Shown here: piece by piece, positions 1 through 11,432 of the stretch
How the letters are laid out: the number at the start of each line of letters is the position of its first letter
Position numbering within the stretch: the stretch's first letter is position 1
Source of the DNA: Plutella xylostella
Lineage: Eukaryota > Arthropoda > Insecta > Lepidoptera > Plutellidae
Length of the DNA: 64,000 bases
Assembly (NCBI RefSeq): GCF_932276165.1
Contig: NC_063995.1
Location: forward strand, 4,836,001 to 4,900,000
Reading direction: 5' to 3'
Program-made: the position numbers and the translations under genes
The notes under the pieces: generated by a model
Seen by the model: only the letters and a program-made list of their open reading frames with translations
Databases searched by the model: none
What the model was told of the DNA's origin: nothing

Positions 1-174
1 CTCCCCTATTGACTGGTACCCTGGACAGTCAGCGACCGACAACTTATCTGACTGGCTAATCCTTTCACAATACGGTGCCAAAGTCTTGACTAGCTCTAGT
101 GTTTGTAACCGACACTAAGAAGAACAACAAATCTTTTTACCCCCTAAACACCCTCCTACATCTGTCCCCCCCAG

Positions 175-968
175 GTGTACCTAGAGTACATGCAGCAGAC
201 GACGCTGCCATCGCCCTACAACCTGATCCCGACGGCGCGGGGCGTGGCCGGCGCGCTGGAGTGGCTCTCACTGAGGCTGCGCCCGCGCAAGGGCGCCCGC
301 GCTTGCCTCAATAGCACTTACTGCTGCTTTATTGTGAGGTTTTATATTTGCTGTATGTAAGTTGTACCTAGAGATAGAAGACCACGTCCATGCAATGTGG
401 TACAGTCCACGTCCAGTCGATGTCTTATATAGCACTTACTGTTGCTTTATTATGAGATTTTATATTTGCTTTATGTAAGTTGTACCTAGAGGTAAAAGAC
501 CACGTCCATGCAATGTGGTACAGTCCACGTCCAGTCGATGTCTTATATAGTCGACTGCAGTCAACTTCAACAGTGTTTATATTATTATGTACTTTTGTGC
601 CTTTGAAGAGGTACTAAATACCGAATATTGAACCGTATGCCCTTCAGCCAGCTGGACCCAGCAACGAGGTTAGAGTGGTTTCCAGTGCAAGATGGCGTTC
701 TGATGATGATAATTCTTGTTTAATCCTTTTATTGATTGTACCTACTGGATCGAAGCTTTGCAGTAGTCAAATTTTATAAATCTATATCCACCAGGAGCGC
801 GACATAGAAGCCGACAACCAAAGCGAGTATCCTGCGCTGATGTCAGTGCTGGTGCAGCGCTACTTCCGACACAAGGCCCGTTCAGCAAGCACCGGGAGTG
901 AACTGGATGGACTGAGGGTGGAGCCTGGCCCGCAGACTTGCTACATGGACAGAGCAAAGTGTCCGTGA
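175..968 (+). CDS. TRP-family cation channel, C-terminal exons (partial)
   Basis: These are the last two coding exons of a gene that enters from the left. Exon 175-333 follows a pyrimidine-rich acceptor. It encodes a segment with LPSPYNLIPT, matching the 'LPPPFNLIP' block just after the TRP region in TRPC/TRP-gamma type channels. It ends at a phase-0 donor (GTGAGG, 334). Exon 795-968 starts after CCACCAG and encodes SEYPALMSVLVQRYF, like the 'Y..VMR.LV.RYV' block of TRPC C-termini, then stops after about 58 codons (TGA 966-968). The family makes tetrameric plasma-membrane cation channels; only the cytoplasmic tail is visible. AATAAA lies at 1270-1275. The donor of the first exon lies inside a 118-bp tandem duplication, so the last ten codons of that exon are repeat-derived and doubtful. 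The subfamily is uncertain (TRPC-like favoured over TRPN). Confidence 0.5.
311..546. repeat. 118-bp tandem duplication at a TRP exon boundary
   Basis: Two head-to-tail units, 311-428 and 429-546, are nearly identical with a few substitutions. Both begin ATAGCACTTACTG and end GTCGATGTCTTAT. The first unit starts inside the upstream TRP exon and holds its likely donor; the second unit lost the GT at that place. Confidence 0.85.
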
Positions 969-1450
969 CACGTTATAATTATTATAGATTAGTTTATGGC
1001 TTCCGTTGACTTTCGCTATTATTGCAATGACGATATAGATTCTTTTAAACTTCTAGGCATGGGTAGAAGTCTAGGAGCGCGTATTGTGGGTTTTATTGAC
1101 AACAGAGTCACCGGGGATCACATCGCGAGGTCCTACTCCTATTCTAGGATTGTGTTAACTTTATAAGATATTGTTGTACTTATGCTAGGTTGTCAGTTTA
1201 AAGATTCTTTGGATATAAATGCTTTTATTAATATTTATGTTTAAGTTGTATTTACATATTAATTTACTTAATAAACTTTATATTACCATATAAGTACTAA
1301 ATATTTTAATCTTGGCTTACCTCTTCTGATACTATAATGGAATCCCTCGCAAACTTAAACCAATCTTTCACATTTGACATTCAACCACCGTCCTTAACAA
1401 TCCAGCCAATCTACACCCTTCCAAGATCCTTATACCATTCAGTTCACCAG
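969..1450. other. Shared 3' region of convergent genes
   Basis: This stretch holds no coding exon. It contains the 3' UTR of the TRP gene (AATAAA at 1270-1275). On the other strand it must contain the 3' end of the AP-3 mu gene. The two transcripts converge within about 480 bases, so their 3' ends probably lie very close or overlap (inference). Confidence 0.55.
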
Positions 1451-4400
1451 TCACATCCTGACATGGAACTTGCCAGCTTTAGTAATATACTTGACTCCCT
1501 TGAACGGTTTGTACTTGGCTCCGTACATATCGAGTCGACTCACGCGCAGCCCGCTCACCGCCATCTGTGGGATGGTGAAGTGAACGTTCACGCTAGGGTT
1601 GGCCCCTGACGTGTCCGCCCCTGACGCCACTGACACCTGTGAAGGATAAACGTCAATAAACGTGGTTTAATTAAAAAGTTATGTGAAGTGCGTTAAGTGT
1701 TAAGCTTTAAAGTGCGTTATTTGTGTTAAAATAGTGTGCCAACATGGATTTACCTATTATTACGCCGCGGGCGGATAGTTTCAAAGAAAAAAAGTGGCGA
1801 AACTGGATAATTATGAACAACAATATGAAGGAACGTTTATTGTACAGAGCGGTATGCAATATGTCACACTCTGTATAATAATAATTGTCAATTAGAGATG
1901 TCAGGATGTCAGGGTGTCAGAATGAATACATAACCGATACGTATAGTGCGACAAACTTATCTGTTCCGGTGAGAGCGAACTAAATTGATCCATATCTCAT
2001 TACTTACTAATGAATTGTATATTGTAAAAGATTAGATAGGTTTATTAACACTGCAAGAGCGAATTAACAATACGAGCAAACTTAAAATCTTATTGAATTA
2101 AGAAATATTAGACATTTATGTGAGCTCTCACCGGAACAGATACGTTTGTGGCACTGTATAAAGGTCTATAATGTACTAAAGCTTAAACTTATAATAATCG
2201 TAAATATAATAATCGTGTATTTACAAAGATGTCACGACTTCCTTAATTGAGGGCGCGCATGTACGCGCTGTCATCAAATAATCTCATGTATGAGTGGCTC
2301 ATACATACTGCCACCCAAGAGAACGAAAGCTACCTAGGTTAACTAATTAACTGAATCAAGGTTAAATCTAGTCTTAAATATTTACATGTCATCACGTTAG
2401 TTAATGTGCAGTAACAATAGTTTAGTGCAAGTTAGTTCTATTCCTAACTATAAATAATTACAAGATCTAATGCAAACTATCTTAATCAAATGTCACTGTA
2501 TGGTCTATCATGAATGAGGACGTCGATTTATTTAGATTGTTCAAGGATTGATTTGAGCAAGTGTTATTGTTTAGTTAATTTGTGAGATAAGAGTAACATA
2601 GTCTTTATGTTGACTCTTGTCTGGTGATGTTCACCCTAACCAGACATTACAAAGTTGCTATACTATATCCCATTCAACGACTTCGCTGAATGACGTTCAG
2701 TCAGGACGTCGAACGTTACAATCAACGACTTGACGAGTTGTCCTTTAGTCATACAACTGAATAGCGCCATCCAATGAACGGTCTAGTGGTTCAATCAAAC
2801 AGGAGATTAAACCAGTTGCCTGCGACATATACATGACTTTTCATCCCGTAATTCCCGAAATGTTTTATTTTTATCGAAAAAGCTTCTTCAATCATGTAAA
2901 TCTCACGCGCAAAAGCTACCAATACAATAGTTTTGGAAACAATGTGGTTTGAAACTACGAGTCGCTACATAATAGGTATTTCGTTCTGAAAAATTCTGAC
3001 GGGAAAACTTAAAGGAAGCTCGAGGACAACAGCTAGTTACAACTAAAGTAACTTACGGATCCCCTAATATTCGGTAGTTTGGGCAGCTCGATCTTGCCGA
3101 TGTCCCACAGCAGCACCTTGCTGACCGGGTCGTACGAGTACTTGCCCTGGTTGGCGGTCAGAGAGCAGTTCAGCACGCACTTCGGCATGCAGATCTCCAG
3201 GGACACGTCTGAAAATAAATGCTTTTTTAATAAATATTGTAATACTAGACATAGAATCGATGGCGTTAGTATCGTGCCCCATCTTCCTATGGGATCCCTG
3301 AAATAGGGAGACGCTCCCGAGTTCGATAGATGGCGTTGTTAACAGTGGCAGCGAACGTATTAGGCGGCATCATAAACAGTTGCAACGGTTGTCTCTACAT
3401 GAGCCTGGCAAGAAAGAGGAGAAATTAATAGGGGGCCACTTTCCTTAATACCTACATACAAAATATATATATATATATATTATGGGAATGCTTCTTGGGT
3501 GGTTATATATATATATAACCACCCAAGAAGCATTCCCATAGGCGTGAGAAGGAATGTCAGCCCAAAATAAATTAGTTTCGATTCTACACTAACTTGCAGT
3601 ACATAGCGTTGAAGTTATCGTCTATGGAACTCACTCTCGAGCGTCCGGCCCATGGTCTGCTTGGGTCCGACGGTGAGGTCGAGGCGCGCCTGCTCGCCCG
3701 CGCCGCGCAGCGCCAGGCTGTGGCGCACGTACAGCGGGATGGCCACCACGCGAGCCGACCCGATGTGGTACGACATGAGACGGAAGTTGCCGACCGTAGG
3801 GACGAATACTACTATCTCAATAAATGGAAGCATAACACCATCTTTCGTAGTAATTTAAATCTTCGGTTCCTAGATGGCGTTAGCGGCGTGCGCCGTTTAA
3901 GATTTTGCTAGGAAGCGCTCCATAGATGGCGTTATAGACGAGTGCAATGGTTGCCTTTAGATTAGATGGCGTTGTAAACAGTTGTAACTATTCTCTACAC
4001 TAGATGGCGTTGTAGCTACAGTGTACTCACTCTCGAGCGTCCGGCCCATGGTCTGCTTGGGCCCGACGGTGAGGTCGAGGCGCGCCTGCTCGCCCGCGCC
4101 GCGCAGCGCCAGGCTGTGGCGCACGTACAGCGGGATGGCCACCACGCGAGCCGACCCGATGTGGTACGACATGAGGCGGAAGTAGCTGACTTCAGAGATG
4201 AGTATTACCATCTCAGTAAACGGAAGCTTAACCATCTTCCGTAGTATCTTAATCGTCGGTTCCTAGATGGCGTTAGCGTCGTTCTCCGTTTAAAATCGGC
4301 AACAACCGTTCTAGATGGCGTTGTAGTCTCTTTCGAAGGAAGCGATGGAATACTCCGTAGAAATACTACGTTTCTAGATGGCATTAGAGTCGTGCTCCGT

Positions 4401-7400
4401 TATGGCGCTTTAAACAGTGGTGACGACCATCCAAGATGGCGTTGTTAGCTGTGGCATCATTCGTCCTAGATGGCGTTGTAAACGGTTGCAACGGTCGTTT
4501 CTAGGTTAGATAGCGTTCTAAACAGTTGCAACTATCATCTCTACACTAGATGGCGTTGTATCCACAGTGTACTCACTCTCGAGCGTCCGGCCCATGGTCT
4601 GCTTGGGCCCGACGGTGAGGTCGAGGCGCGCCTGCTCGCCCGCGCCGCGCAGCGCCAGGCTGTGGCGCACGTACAGCGGGATGGCCACCACGCTCGCGGA
4701 CCCGATGTGGTATGACATGAGACGGAAGTTGCCGTCTGGAGGGATGAAGGAGAGGATGCGCTCTGACTGGAAAAGGGAGGGTTGGTTTAAATTAGACGGG
4801 TTGTATAAAATACTTGTTGGATAAGATTGTCTGATGATAATGGTGAGGTTGATTTTTGATTGTACATTTTGGGTTTGTTGAACTGCAATGGCACCACAGA
4901 GATGCTAATGGTATCCACTGATATTCGCCATTTCCAGTTTAGAATATTGAATGGGTCTAAAATATATACTTAAATAAGTATGTGTATTCAAGGGTTTTGA
5001 TTCTTTTGAAACATGTTTTAGGTAAAGTAAAACTCACCTCCCATCTTTTGAATCTAACACAAGGATGGAATGAGACGTCGTCGAATAGCCTTGGGTTCAC
5101 AAATGTTAGTGTCAGATCCGGCATTCCACTCAATTTGATGCAGCAGTCGATCTGAAATTATTCCAACAGTTGTATAAACAAATATGGCATAACTATACTT
5201 ACCTATGTATGTGGGCCTGGTTTAACATACTTTATTCCTCTACATTATACTCTGTTAGCTGATTATAATGTTAATATTACATAGCAAAATTTTATGAATT
5301 CGGATTCATAGTCTGTAGAAGTATGGATGAAGTATCTCATCCATAGAGATATTTACGACATGCTATAATATAATCTAAATACATAACATACATACATAAG
5401 AAAATAGATGGGAGTGGCCAGCATAGAACAGCTGTTGTGCTGGGCAAAGTATAGAGAGGAGTATGCAGAGCTGACCGCCTACCTCTAGTAGTGGAGGGAG
5501 ACACAAGAAGTAAAAGAAGAATAGAATCTAAACAACATACATATCCCTGTATCTCGGCGGAGACGGTGGCGCCACTCTTGTCGATGATGGCGTCCACCTC
5601 CTCCACCACGTCGAAGTAGGCCTCGTTGTTGGCGTACTTCACCCCCGAGCGCCGCCACGGCACGTTGGACAGCTGCCCCGACGGCAGGGTGGAGGATACA
5701 CTGGGGAAATGGTTAGTAAAGTTATAACATTGTGTAAATAAGGTTGAATTGAAATGTTGTAAAATAATTGTAAGAAGCTCTTGAATGTGGAATTGAAGAT
5801 GAAATGCAAATTAGCAAACTTTATATCATTTGTCAATGTGGAAAATTCTATTGTGAACTTTGAATAAATATACATTATACTTCAATTAATGCCACAGTGT
5901 TTGTAAAAAAATCCTTGGTAGATCTGAGAACAGCATGACTGTGTACTTAGTACAATTTATCCCAAAAGTCACACACAAAAGCCAAAGGTTTAAAAAAAAG
6001 TGGGACTCCTGGACAAAAGACAAAATAACTAAAATTTACTTTAAAAACTTACTTGGATTTCCCAGTTACTGTATTGGCAATGGTTCTAAGTATGTTTGGT
6101 GGTTTAATTAATTCTTTCAATATGTTACTTTCAGTTGCAAGAGGGAATCCATTGTCCAACATTTCATCTAGGAGCTGAAAATTTAAAAGAGAAGATTAAA
6201 CATGGGAGAAGTCTATTTCCAGGATCATTATGGGCAGTAGATGAAAATTAATCTTTAGGTGGAAAGATAATATTTATTTTAATGAGGTTGTGACACTGCT
6301 AAAACAAAGCTTTGTTCATTATTATCAATAAAGTTTAGCAAGATTGCGAACTTCAATTAATTAGAAAATCTATAACTTAACTTGTTGCTTACTTACCTCA
6401 TAGACAACTACATAATTCTCTTTAATAATAGTTTCAGTGCAATCTGAGAAGTAGTCCTGTAACAGAAATGTTGCAAATAAGACAATTTATTTCTTCATAG
6501 GGAAAATGATTAATGAACTATATTTCTATTTGAATTAAACAGGAGATATTAAATTTTTTGGTGATGTTAATGATGGGCTAAATGCTACAACTGTAATCAA
6601 TGTATTGAACAACTTTCACCACAGTGGACATATCCTAGTCTAGCTCTATTGTTTGTAACAAATATATATATTCTCCAGACCGTGTTCGGTCAGTGTGACT
6701 GCGAGCTTCTCTCGTGTGCTCTCTGGTGGCTGTTATAGCCTAACTTATTGACGAAAGTGCGACCGCATTGACGGCAAGTCAGCACTCCTCCGACAACATT
6801 ATACAATATGGCTCTCGGTGGTCTAGCCTTGAGCTCGTCACGCTTGGCGTCGAGATCTTCTCTCCGTTTTGCCTCGAACTCAAAGACCTTCTTCTGCACG
6901 GTGAGCCTCCACTCTGATCGGTTCTCAGCCTGCATCTCCCAGTGTGACGGATCTATGTCACACCTCTTCATGTGACGCTTTAACACATCTTTGTGCCGCA
7001 GGAACTGGCCGCCTTGATTCCGCTTGCCTTCCTGTAGCTCGCCGTAGAAGATGCGTTTTGTGACTCTCTCTGTGGACATCCGGGAGACATGCCCGCACCA
7101 GCGCAGCTGCCGCCTCATCAGATATGCCTCTATTCCGCCAACGTTGGCTCGTCGTAACACAGCCGTGTTCCTTACGCGATCAGACCATCTGATTTTGAGT
7201 ATGTCACGAAGGCATTTAAGATGAAATCTATCCAGCACGCGTATATGCTTGCGGTATGGGCACCAAGTCTCAGAGGCGTAGAGGAGGCTGGGCAAAACAA
7301 TCGCCATGTATACCGACACTTTTGTAGCCAACTTTAAGTCATGCGACCGGAATACCTTGACCCGTAGCTTGCGATACGCTGCAGCCGCTGCTCCGATCCT

Positions 7401-10400
7401 GTTGTTGATGTCGGCATCAAGGTCACAATTCGTTGTTATTGTGCTACCCAGGTACTTAAATTTATCCACTTGCTTCAGTGTGTCTTCACCAAGTTTTATA
7501 GTAAGTGGCACGTCGTCATTACCATGTGTGTCCAAACTCATGACCTCCGTTTTTTTCACACTGATCTTTAGGCCAAACTTACTGCATGACTCATTCAGAC
7601 TGCTCATCAGCTCTTGCAGACCTTCTGGGGATTCCGCCACGAAGCACAGATCGTCTGCATACATTATCTCCGACACGATATCGTACGATACTTTGGTCCG
7701 TGCTCTGAGTCTTGCTAAGTTAAAGACATTCCCATCTGTGCGGAACCGAATACGAACGCCTTCGGAAGAGTTCTGTTGAGCTTCACGGACTACGACTGCA
7801 AAATATAGGGCAAATAGAGTTGGCGCAAGAACGCAGCCTTGCTTTACGCCGCAGATCACAGAGAAAAACTCTGACTGTTCCCCATTTGCAGTAACACAGC
7901 ATTCCATGCCGTCGTGCAGGAGCCGCAGTATCCTCACGAACTTCTCCGTGCATCCAAGTTTCACCAGCATCAACCACAAGGCTTCACGTGGTACACTGTC
8001 AAATGCCTTCTCAAGATCCACGAAACAAAGGTATAGCGGTCGGTTTTGCTCTCTACTCTTCTCTTGTAGCTGACGCACGGAGAAGATAGCTTCACATGTT
8101 CCTCTGTTTGGACGAAAGCCAAATTGGGTTTCTGGTAAGATGTTCTCCGATAGCTTTATGGCGGTTTAAGAGTACTCTTGCAAATATCTTTCCGGGAGTA
8201 GACAACAGCGATATGCCTCGGTAGGAGTTGCAGTCGGAGCGATCTCCTTTGTTCTTGTAAAGAGAACAGATGCGAGAAACGCGAAAGTCAGAAGGCACTC
8301 GCTCATCATCCCACATCTGCAAGAACATCTTCCAGACCACTTCATGCAACTTATCACCTCCATACTTGAGTATCTCCCCCGGAATATTGTCAATCCCCAC
8401 TGCCCTCTTATTTTGCTGTCTTTTTATCGCTACTACAACCTCATCTAGTGTCAGTGGTTTATCCAGCTCAGTGATAGTAGGTAGCTTGGGAATCGAATCG
8501 ATGAATTGCAGGTCCACTGCTCGATCTACATTTAACAAGTTGTTAAAGTGTTCGGCCCAACGTTGCAGTACGTCTTCTTTGGTATTAAAGTATTCAGTAC
8601 CATCATGCGACTTAAGAGGAACACTACTGCGATAGGACGTACCAACTAATTTGCGAACCTCATCATAAAAAGCTCCCATCTGGTTTGTGTCTGCTAGCCA
8701 CTGTATTTGACGGGTTTTCTCTTGCCACCATGAGTCCTTTGCTTCTCGAGTTAGCTTTCTCAGCTCAGCTCCACTTTGCTTGACCAACTTTGCAGTGTCG
8801 GGTTGTGGTCGCTCATTATGCTGCTGGCGGAGGATTCGGTGTTTCTGTATCGCCTCAGCCAATATCCCATCATTCTCGTCAAACCAGTCTTCATGCTTAC
8901 GAGTTCTTAGACCCAATGTTGAAGATGCGGTATCCAACATGCCGGATGAGAGGGTTTGCCACTTAGCAATAAGGTCACCATCACTAACCTCAAACGACTG
9001 CAGCATGTTATTCATCTGCTCCGTCAGTTCCTTTCGAGTTTCTTGGCTTTCCAATTTCTCCAGGTTCATCCGCTGGAATTTTGTTCTCTGAGGTCTTCGA
9101 GGAGGGTGCAGACGAATTCTGAGCTTTGTGATGACAAGCCTGTGATCTGTCCAGCAGTTGGCACCACGCATAACTCGCGTAATGAGAACTTGCGAGATAT
9201 TCTGTTGTCTGACTATGGCTTAATCAATAAGGTGCCAGTGCCTCGATCTCGGGTGCATCCATGTGGTCTTGTACTTGGCTGGAAGTCGGAACATAGTATT
9301 AGTGAGGGCCAGATCAAATTGGGCACACAAGCTTAGCAGTAGTTGTCCGTTACTGTTCATGTTTCCAATTCCATGCCTACCAAGGACCTTAGGCCAAGCT
9401 TCGTGGTCTCGTCCAACGCGTACATTAAAGTCTCCCAGCAGCAAGATCTGCTCTCTGGGACGAATCTTTACAAGAGTCTGCGTGAGTTCCTCGTAGAACT
9501 TGTCCTTGATGTCTTCCTCGTTATTCATTGTTGGCGCATATACGCTGATCACGTTCAGAAAGTTGTCATTATCTAAGTGTAGTCGTAGTGAAGTAACGCG
9601 GTCCGAAACGTGAACAGGACACTCTTCAAGTTTCCTAGCTATTTGGTTTTTAACCGCGAATCCGACTCCAGATCTCCGGGGTTCTGCGGCAGCAGTCCCT
9701 TTCCAAAAAAAGGTATAACCGCCGCCGTGCTCCACTAGCTCTCCTTCATCAGCCAGGTGAGTTTCGCTAATGGCAGCTATATCCACATCATACTGACCAA
9801 GCTCTCGAGCTACAATGGCGGTTTTACGCTCAGGGCACTGGTTGCCAGCACGATCAAGCAACGTGCGTACATTCCACGCACCGAATGTCATTGTTGATAC
9901 TTTCTTTCCTTTTTCTTTATTGTGTTTTCGACCACGAGTTGAATGATGCGGGGGTAGCCGTGGCTACTACCACCAGTGTTTTTGGGGTAAGCCTTTTTTG
10001 GGGCACCTTTTCTAGCCCTTTTCCCGGCTGAGCGGGGAAGCAGTGCCACCCTAAATAGGGCTGCTTCGACACTCATGGTGCTGCCGAATCCCCACTGTTA
10101 CCCCGTTGCAGTGCAGAAGCGACCACTCTCCTTGAGCCGCCTATGTGCAGACTCCACCAAAGCCCAGTGGGCATCACCACCAGACCTCTCTGCTTCGTCC
10201 ATCGCCATAGGACTTGAGTTATCGGAGTCCATTGTCAGTATGCAGTCAGATGCGCAGGAAATATTAAAGTGCCCAAATGTACGCGCGAGCACAGGTGCAC
10301 TCTCTTGTCCTTACTCTTCTTTATCCGATGGAACGGAGAGCCGATACGATCAGAGAAGAGCTTGGATGCAGTGTCTGCCCAATGGTCTCTTAGACCTCCA

Positions 10401-11432
10401 CCATTGGCCTAGGCCTTTCACCATGCCTTGCTGCTCGCCATGTCCGCCAACATCCGTTGCTTATCAGCGTGGGTTGCCTTCTTCGCCGAGCAGTCTTCAT
10501 GCACTTCGCGGGAGATGTCCGCGTCTAGTCTATAGCGACCACCCTCTACCAGGTTTAGCCCACGAGTCGACGTGGTTTACCGGGGTGTGGCCGCTGTGCA
10601 CAACAGCTGCTTGGAGCCACTGGAAAGAAGGGCCGACTGGCGGGACCTGAAAGGTACTACCACTAGACGCCATACTACACCCCCTTGTAACAAATATACC
10701 TACTAAGAAGACAAACATAAAACTGACTCATAAAAAGATTTAAATAGTACATAACACTGTAACAATTAAAACATTCTTTTTTGTAGTTTTTCTCACCTGG
10801 AATGTGTCAACAACTCTGTGGAGGAACTCAATAACAAACAACGGAGCCACCTCCTGCTTGCAGACGGCCACGAGGGCCACTCCGCCTCTCTGGATGGAGA
10901 TGAGGTAATGGTGCGGAGCAGCCAACACCGGGGGAACATCCTGTAATAGCAATAAGTAATTATAAAAAACAACATCTGCAGAACTAAGTGAACCATATTT
11001 GTATTTTATGAACTATTGACTTGAAATAAATTATTTTCAATAATAACTTTATTCTTTTCATTCATTCAAATTAAAATTTGTTACAAATACAGTTCACAGA
11101 TATAAATGATTTATACTTACATTTGGAGAAGCTCGTTGAGCTTCTAAATAATAATCACAAACAGATCTAGGTATCACACTCCTCCAGTGTTTCTCCAAAA
11201 ACACATCACTGAAAAAGTTAATGAATTTTATTTATAAAAATATAATACTGTTTTCACATATTGTGGTTTAATGCTACAGTCAGATATTTATATATTTACT
11301 CAGTAAATTACTAGGTGAACCTACATGAATATATTATAAAATTTTATGTTATTTTACGAAATTAAGAAAAGCATATTTTGAATTCTAATGAACTTACCCG
11401 GCAGAGTTTATTATAAACAAACTATGTATCAT
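1451..11432 (-). CDS. AP3M1: AP-3 complex subunit mu
   Basis: This is the medium chain of the AP-3 adaptor, which sorts cargo from endosome/Golgi to lysosome-related organelles (carmine in Drosophila). Ten exons read on the minus strand: 11398-11432, 11121-11208, 10797-10940, 6397-6456, 6053-6174, 5541-5700, 5038-5151, 4577-4766, 3057-3208, 1451-1636. They total 1251 bp and 416 residues, against 418 in human AP3M1. The start reads MIHSLFIINSAG. The N-terminal longin-like domain (PHHYLISI, PLFVIEFLHRV) is followed by the mu homology domain with GVKYANNEAYFDVVEE, DDVSFHPCVRFKRWE and GPKQTMGRTLE. The end is YKPFKGVKYITKAGKF. All junctions are GT-AG and keep frame. The intron 6457-10796 holds a 4 kb retroelement. 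The intron between exons 4577-4766 and 3057-3208 holds two extra partial copies of the upstream exon. Confidence 0.95.
1942..2160. mobile_element. Inverted-repeat MITE, copy 1
   Basis: The ends are inverted repeats of TAGTGCSACAAACTTATC continuing through TGTTCCGGTGAGAGC. The core is AT-rich with no coding capacity. The same family recurs at 12482-12634. It lies in the last intron of the AP-3 mu gene. Confidence 0.75.
2840..3040. other. Possible decayed Helitron-like end
   Basis: A 'TTTTCATCCCGTAATTCCCG' phrase and a terminal 'ACAGCTAGT' resemble the tail of Lep1-type Helitron fragments found across Lepidoptera. The similarity is by eye only and the piece is degraded. Confidence 0.3.
3481..3540. 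repeat. Perfect 60-bp palindrome
   Basis: Bases 3481-3510 are exactly the reverse complement of 3511-3540. The arms read TATGGGAATGCTTCTTGGG onward and the centre is alternating AT. The palindrome is preceded by an (AT)n run at about 3460-3480. Confidence 0.95.
3635..3792 (-). pseudogene. Extra partial copy of AP-3 mu exon (copy B)
   Basis: This is nearly identical to the 3' four fifths of the genuine exon 4577-4766, from GNFRLMSYHIGS to GPKQTMGRTLE, followed by the same GTGAGT donor. It lacks the exon's 5' part (SERILSFIPPD) and the true acceptor. The reading frame is open, and AG dinucleotides upstream could give a splice in the same phase as the exon it copies. No transcript evidence can be seen, so it may be a silent duplicate or a cassette exon. 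Confidence 0.8.
4031..4184 (-). pseudogene. Extra partial copy of AP-3 mu exon (copy A)
   Basis: This second partial copy of exon 4577-4766 has the intact donor GTGAGT (revcomp at 4025-4030) and an open frame. The sequence just 5' of the shared part differs from the real exon. A TCTCTGAAG followed by TCAGCTAC gives an AG that would join in phase 1, the phase in which the real exon ends. The flanks of copies A and B resemble each other, pointing to stepwise tandem duplication with a unit of about 400 bp. Confidence 0.8.
6667..10684 (-). mobile_element. RTE-like non-LTR retrotransposon inserted in AP-3 mu intron
   Basis: The insertion is bounded by a 14-bp target-site duplication TTGTAACAAATATA at 6653-6666 and 10685-10698. 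The element is about 4.0 kb on the minus strand, with the 5' end near 10684 and the 3' end near 6667. It carries an apurinic-type endonuclease followed by a reverse transcriptase and a C-terminal C2H2 finger. This layout is seen in insect elements whose proteins are often annotated 'craniofacial development protein 2-like'. The clean duplication suggests a full-length insertion that then acquired frameshifts. The RTE assignment rests on motif resemblance. Confidence 0.85.
6690..9891 (-). pseudogene. Endonuclease-reverse transcriptase ORF with frame breaks
   Basis: The endonuclease part (9220-9891) starts MTFGAWNVRTLL and shows ISETHL and LLLGDFNVRVGRD, typical of exonuclease/endonuclease/phosphatase-fold retroelement nucleases. 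It ends at a stop just before the CWTDHRLV block, which is read from 9171 in another frame. The RT part runs 8092-9171, then shifts frame near 8130 within the segment encoding PETQFGFRPNRGTCE. It continues 6690-8078 with CFVDLEKAFDS, QGCVLAPTLFALYF and the YADD catalytic box. The end has RQLRWCGHVSRM and a C2H2 finger (CRQCGRTF, then H-x3-H). At least two lesions make this copy non-autonomous. Confidence 0.85.

Larger units (their letters stand above)
3256..4576. repeat. Intronic array of AGATGGCGTT units
   Basis: About 14 occurrences of (T)AGATGGCRTT occur at irregular spacing of roughly 35-70 bases, for example at 3329, 3880, 3921, 3964, 4001, 4264, 4311, 4375, 4434, 4470, 4506 and 4547. 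Many are followed by TGTAAACAGTTGCAAC. The array surrounds and separates the extra copies of an AP-3 mu exon. The same AGATGGC word recurs near 51200-51450, 52750, 56625 and 57180. Confidence 0.8.

Noticed and set aside
1337..1609. Plus-strand 90-codon ORF
   Set aside because: It is antisense to the last exon of the AP-3 mu gene and has no independent support.
1744..1878. Small ORF beginning MDLPIITPRADSF after a UTR-like stretch
   Set aside because: It has 44 codons, no recognisable domain, and lies in an AP-3 mu intron. It could be a transposon scrap but cannot be supported.
7306..7779. Plus-strand 157-codon ORF
   Set aside because: It is the antisense shadow of the retroelement reverse transcriptase.
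10075..10650. 191-codon plus-strand ORF
   Set aside because: It is antisense to the 5' region of the RTE-like element, with no domain.
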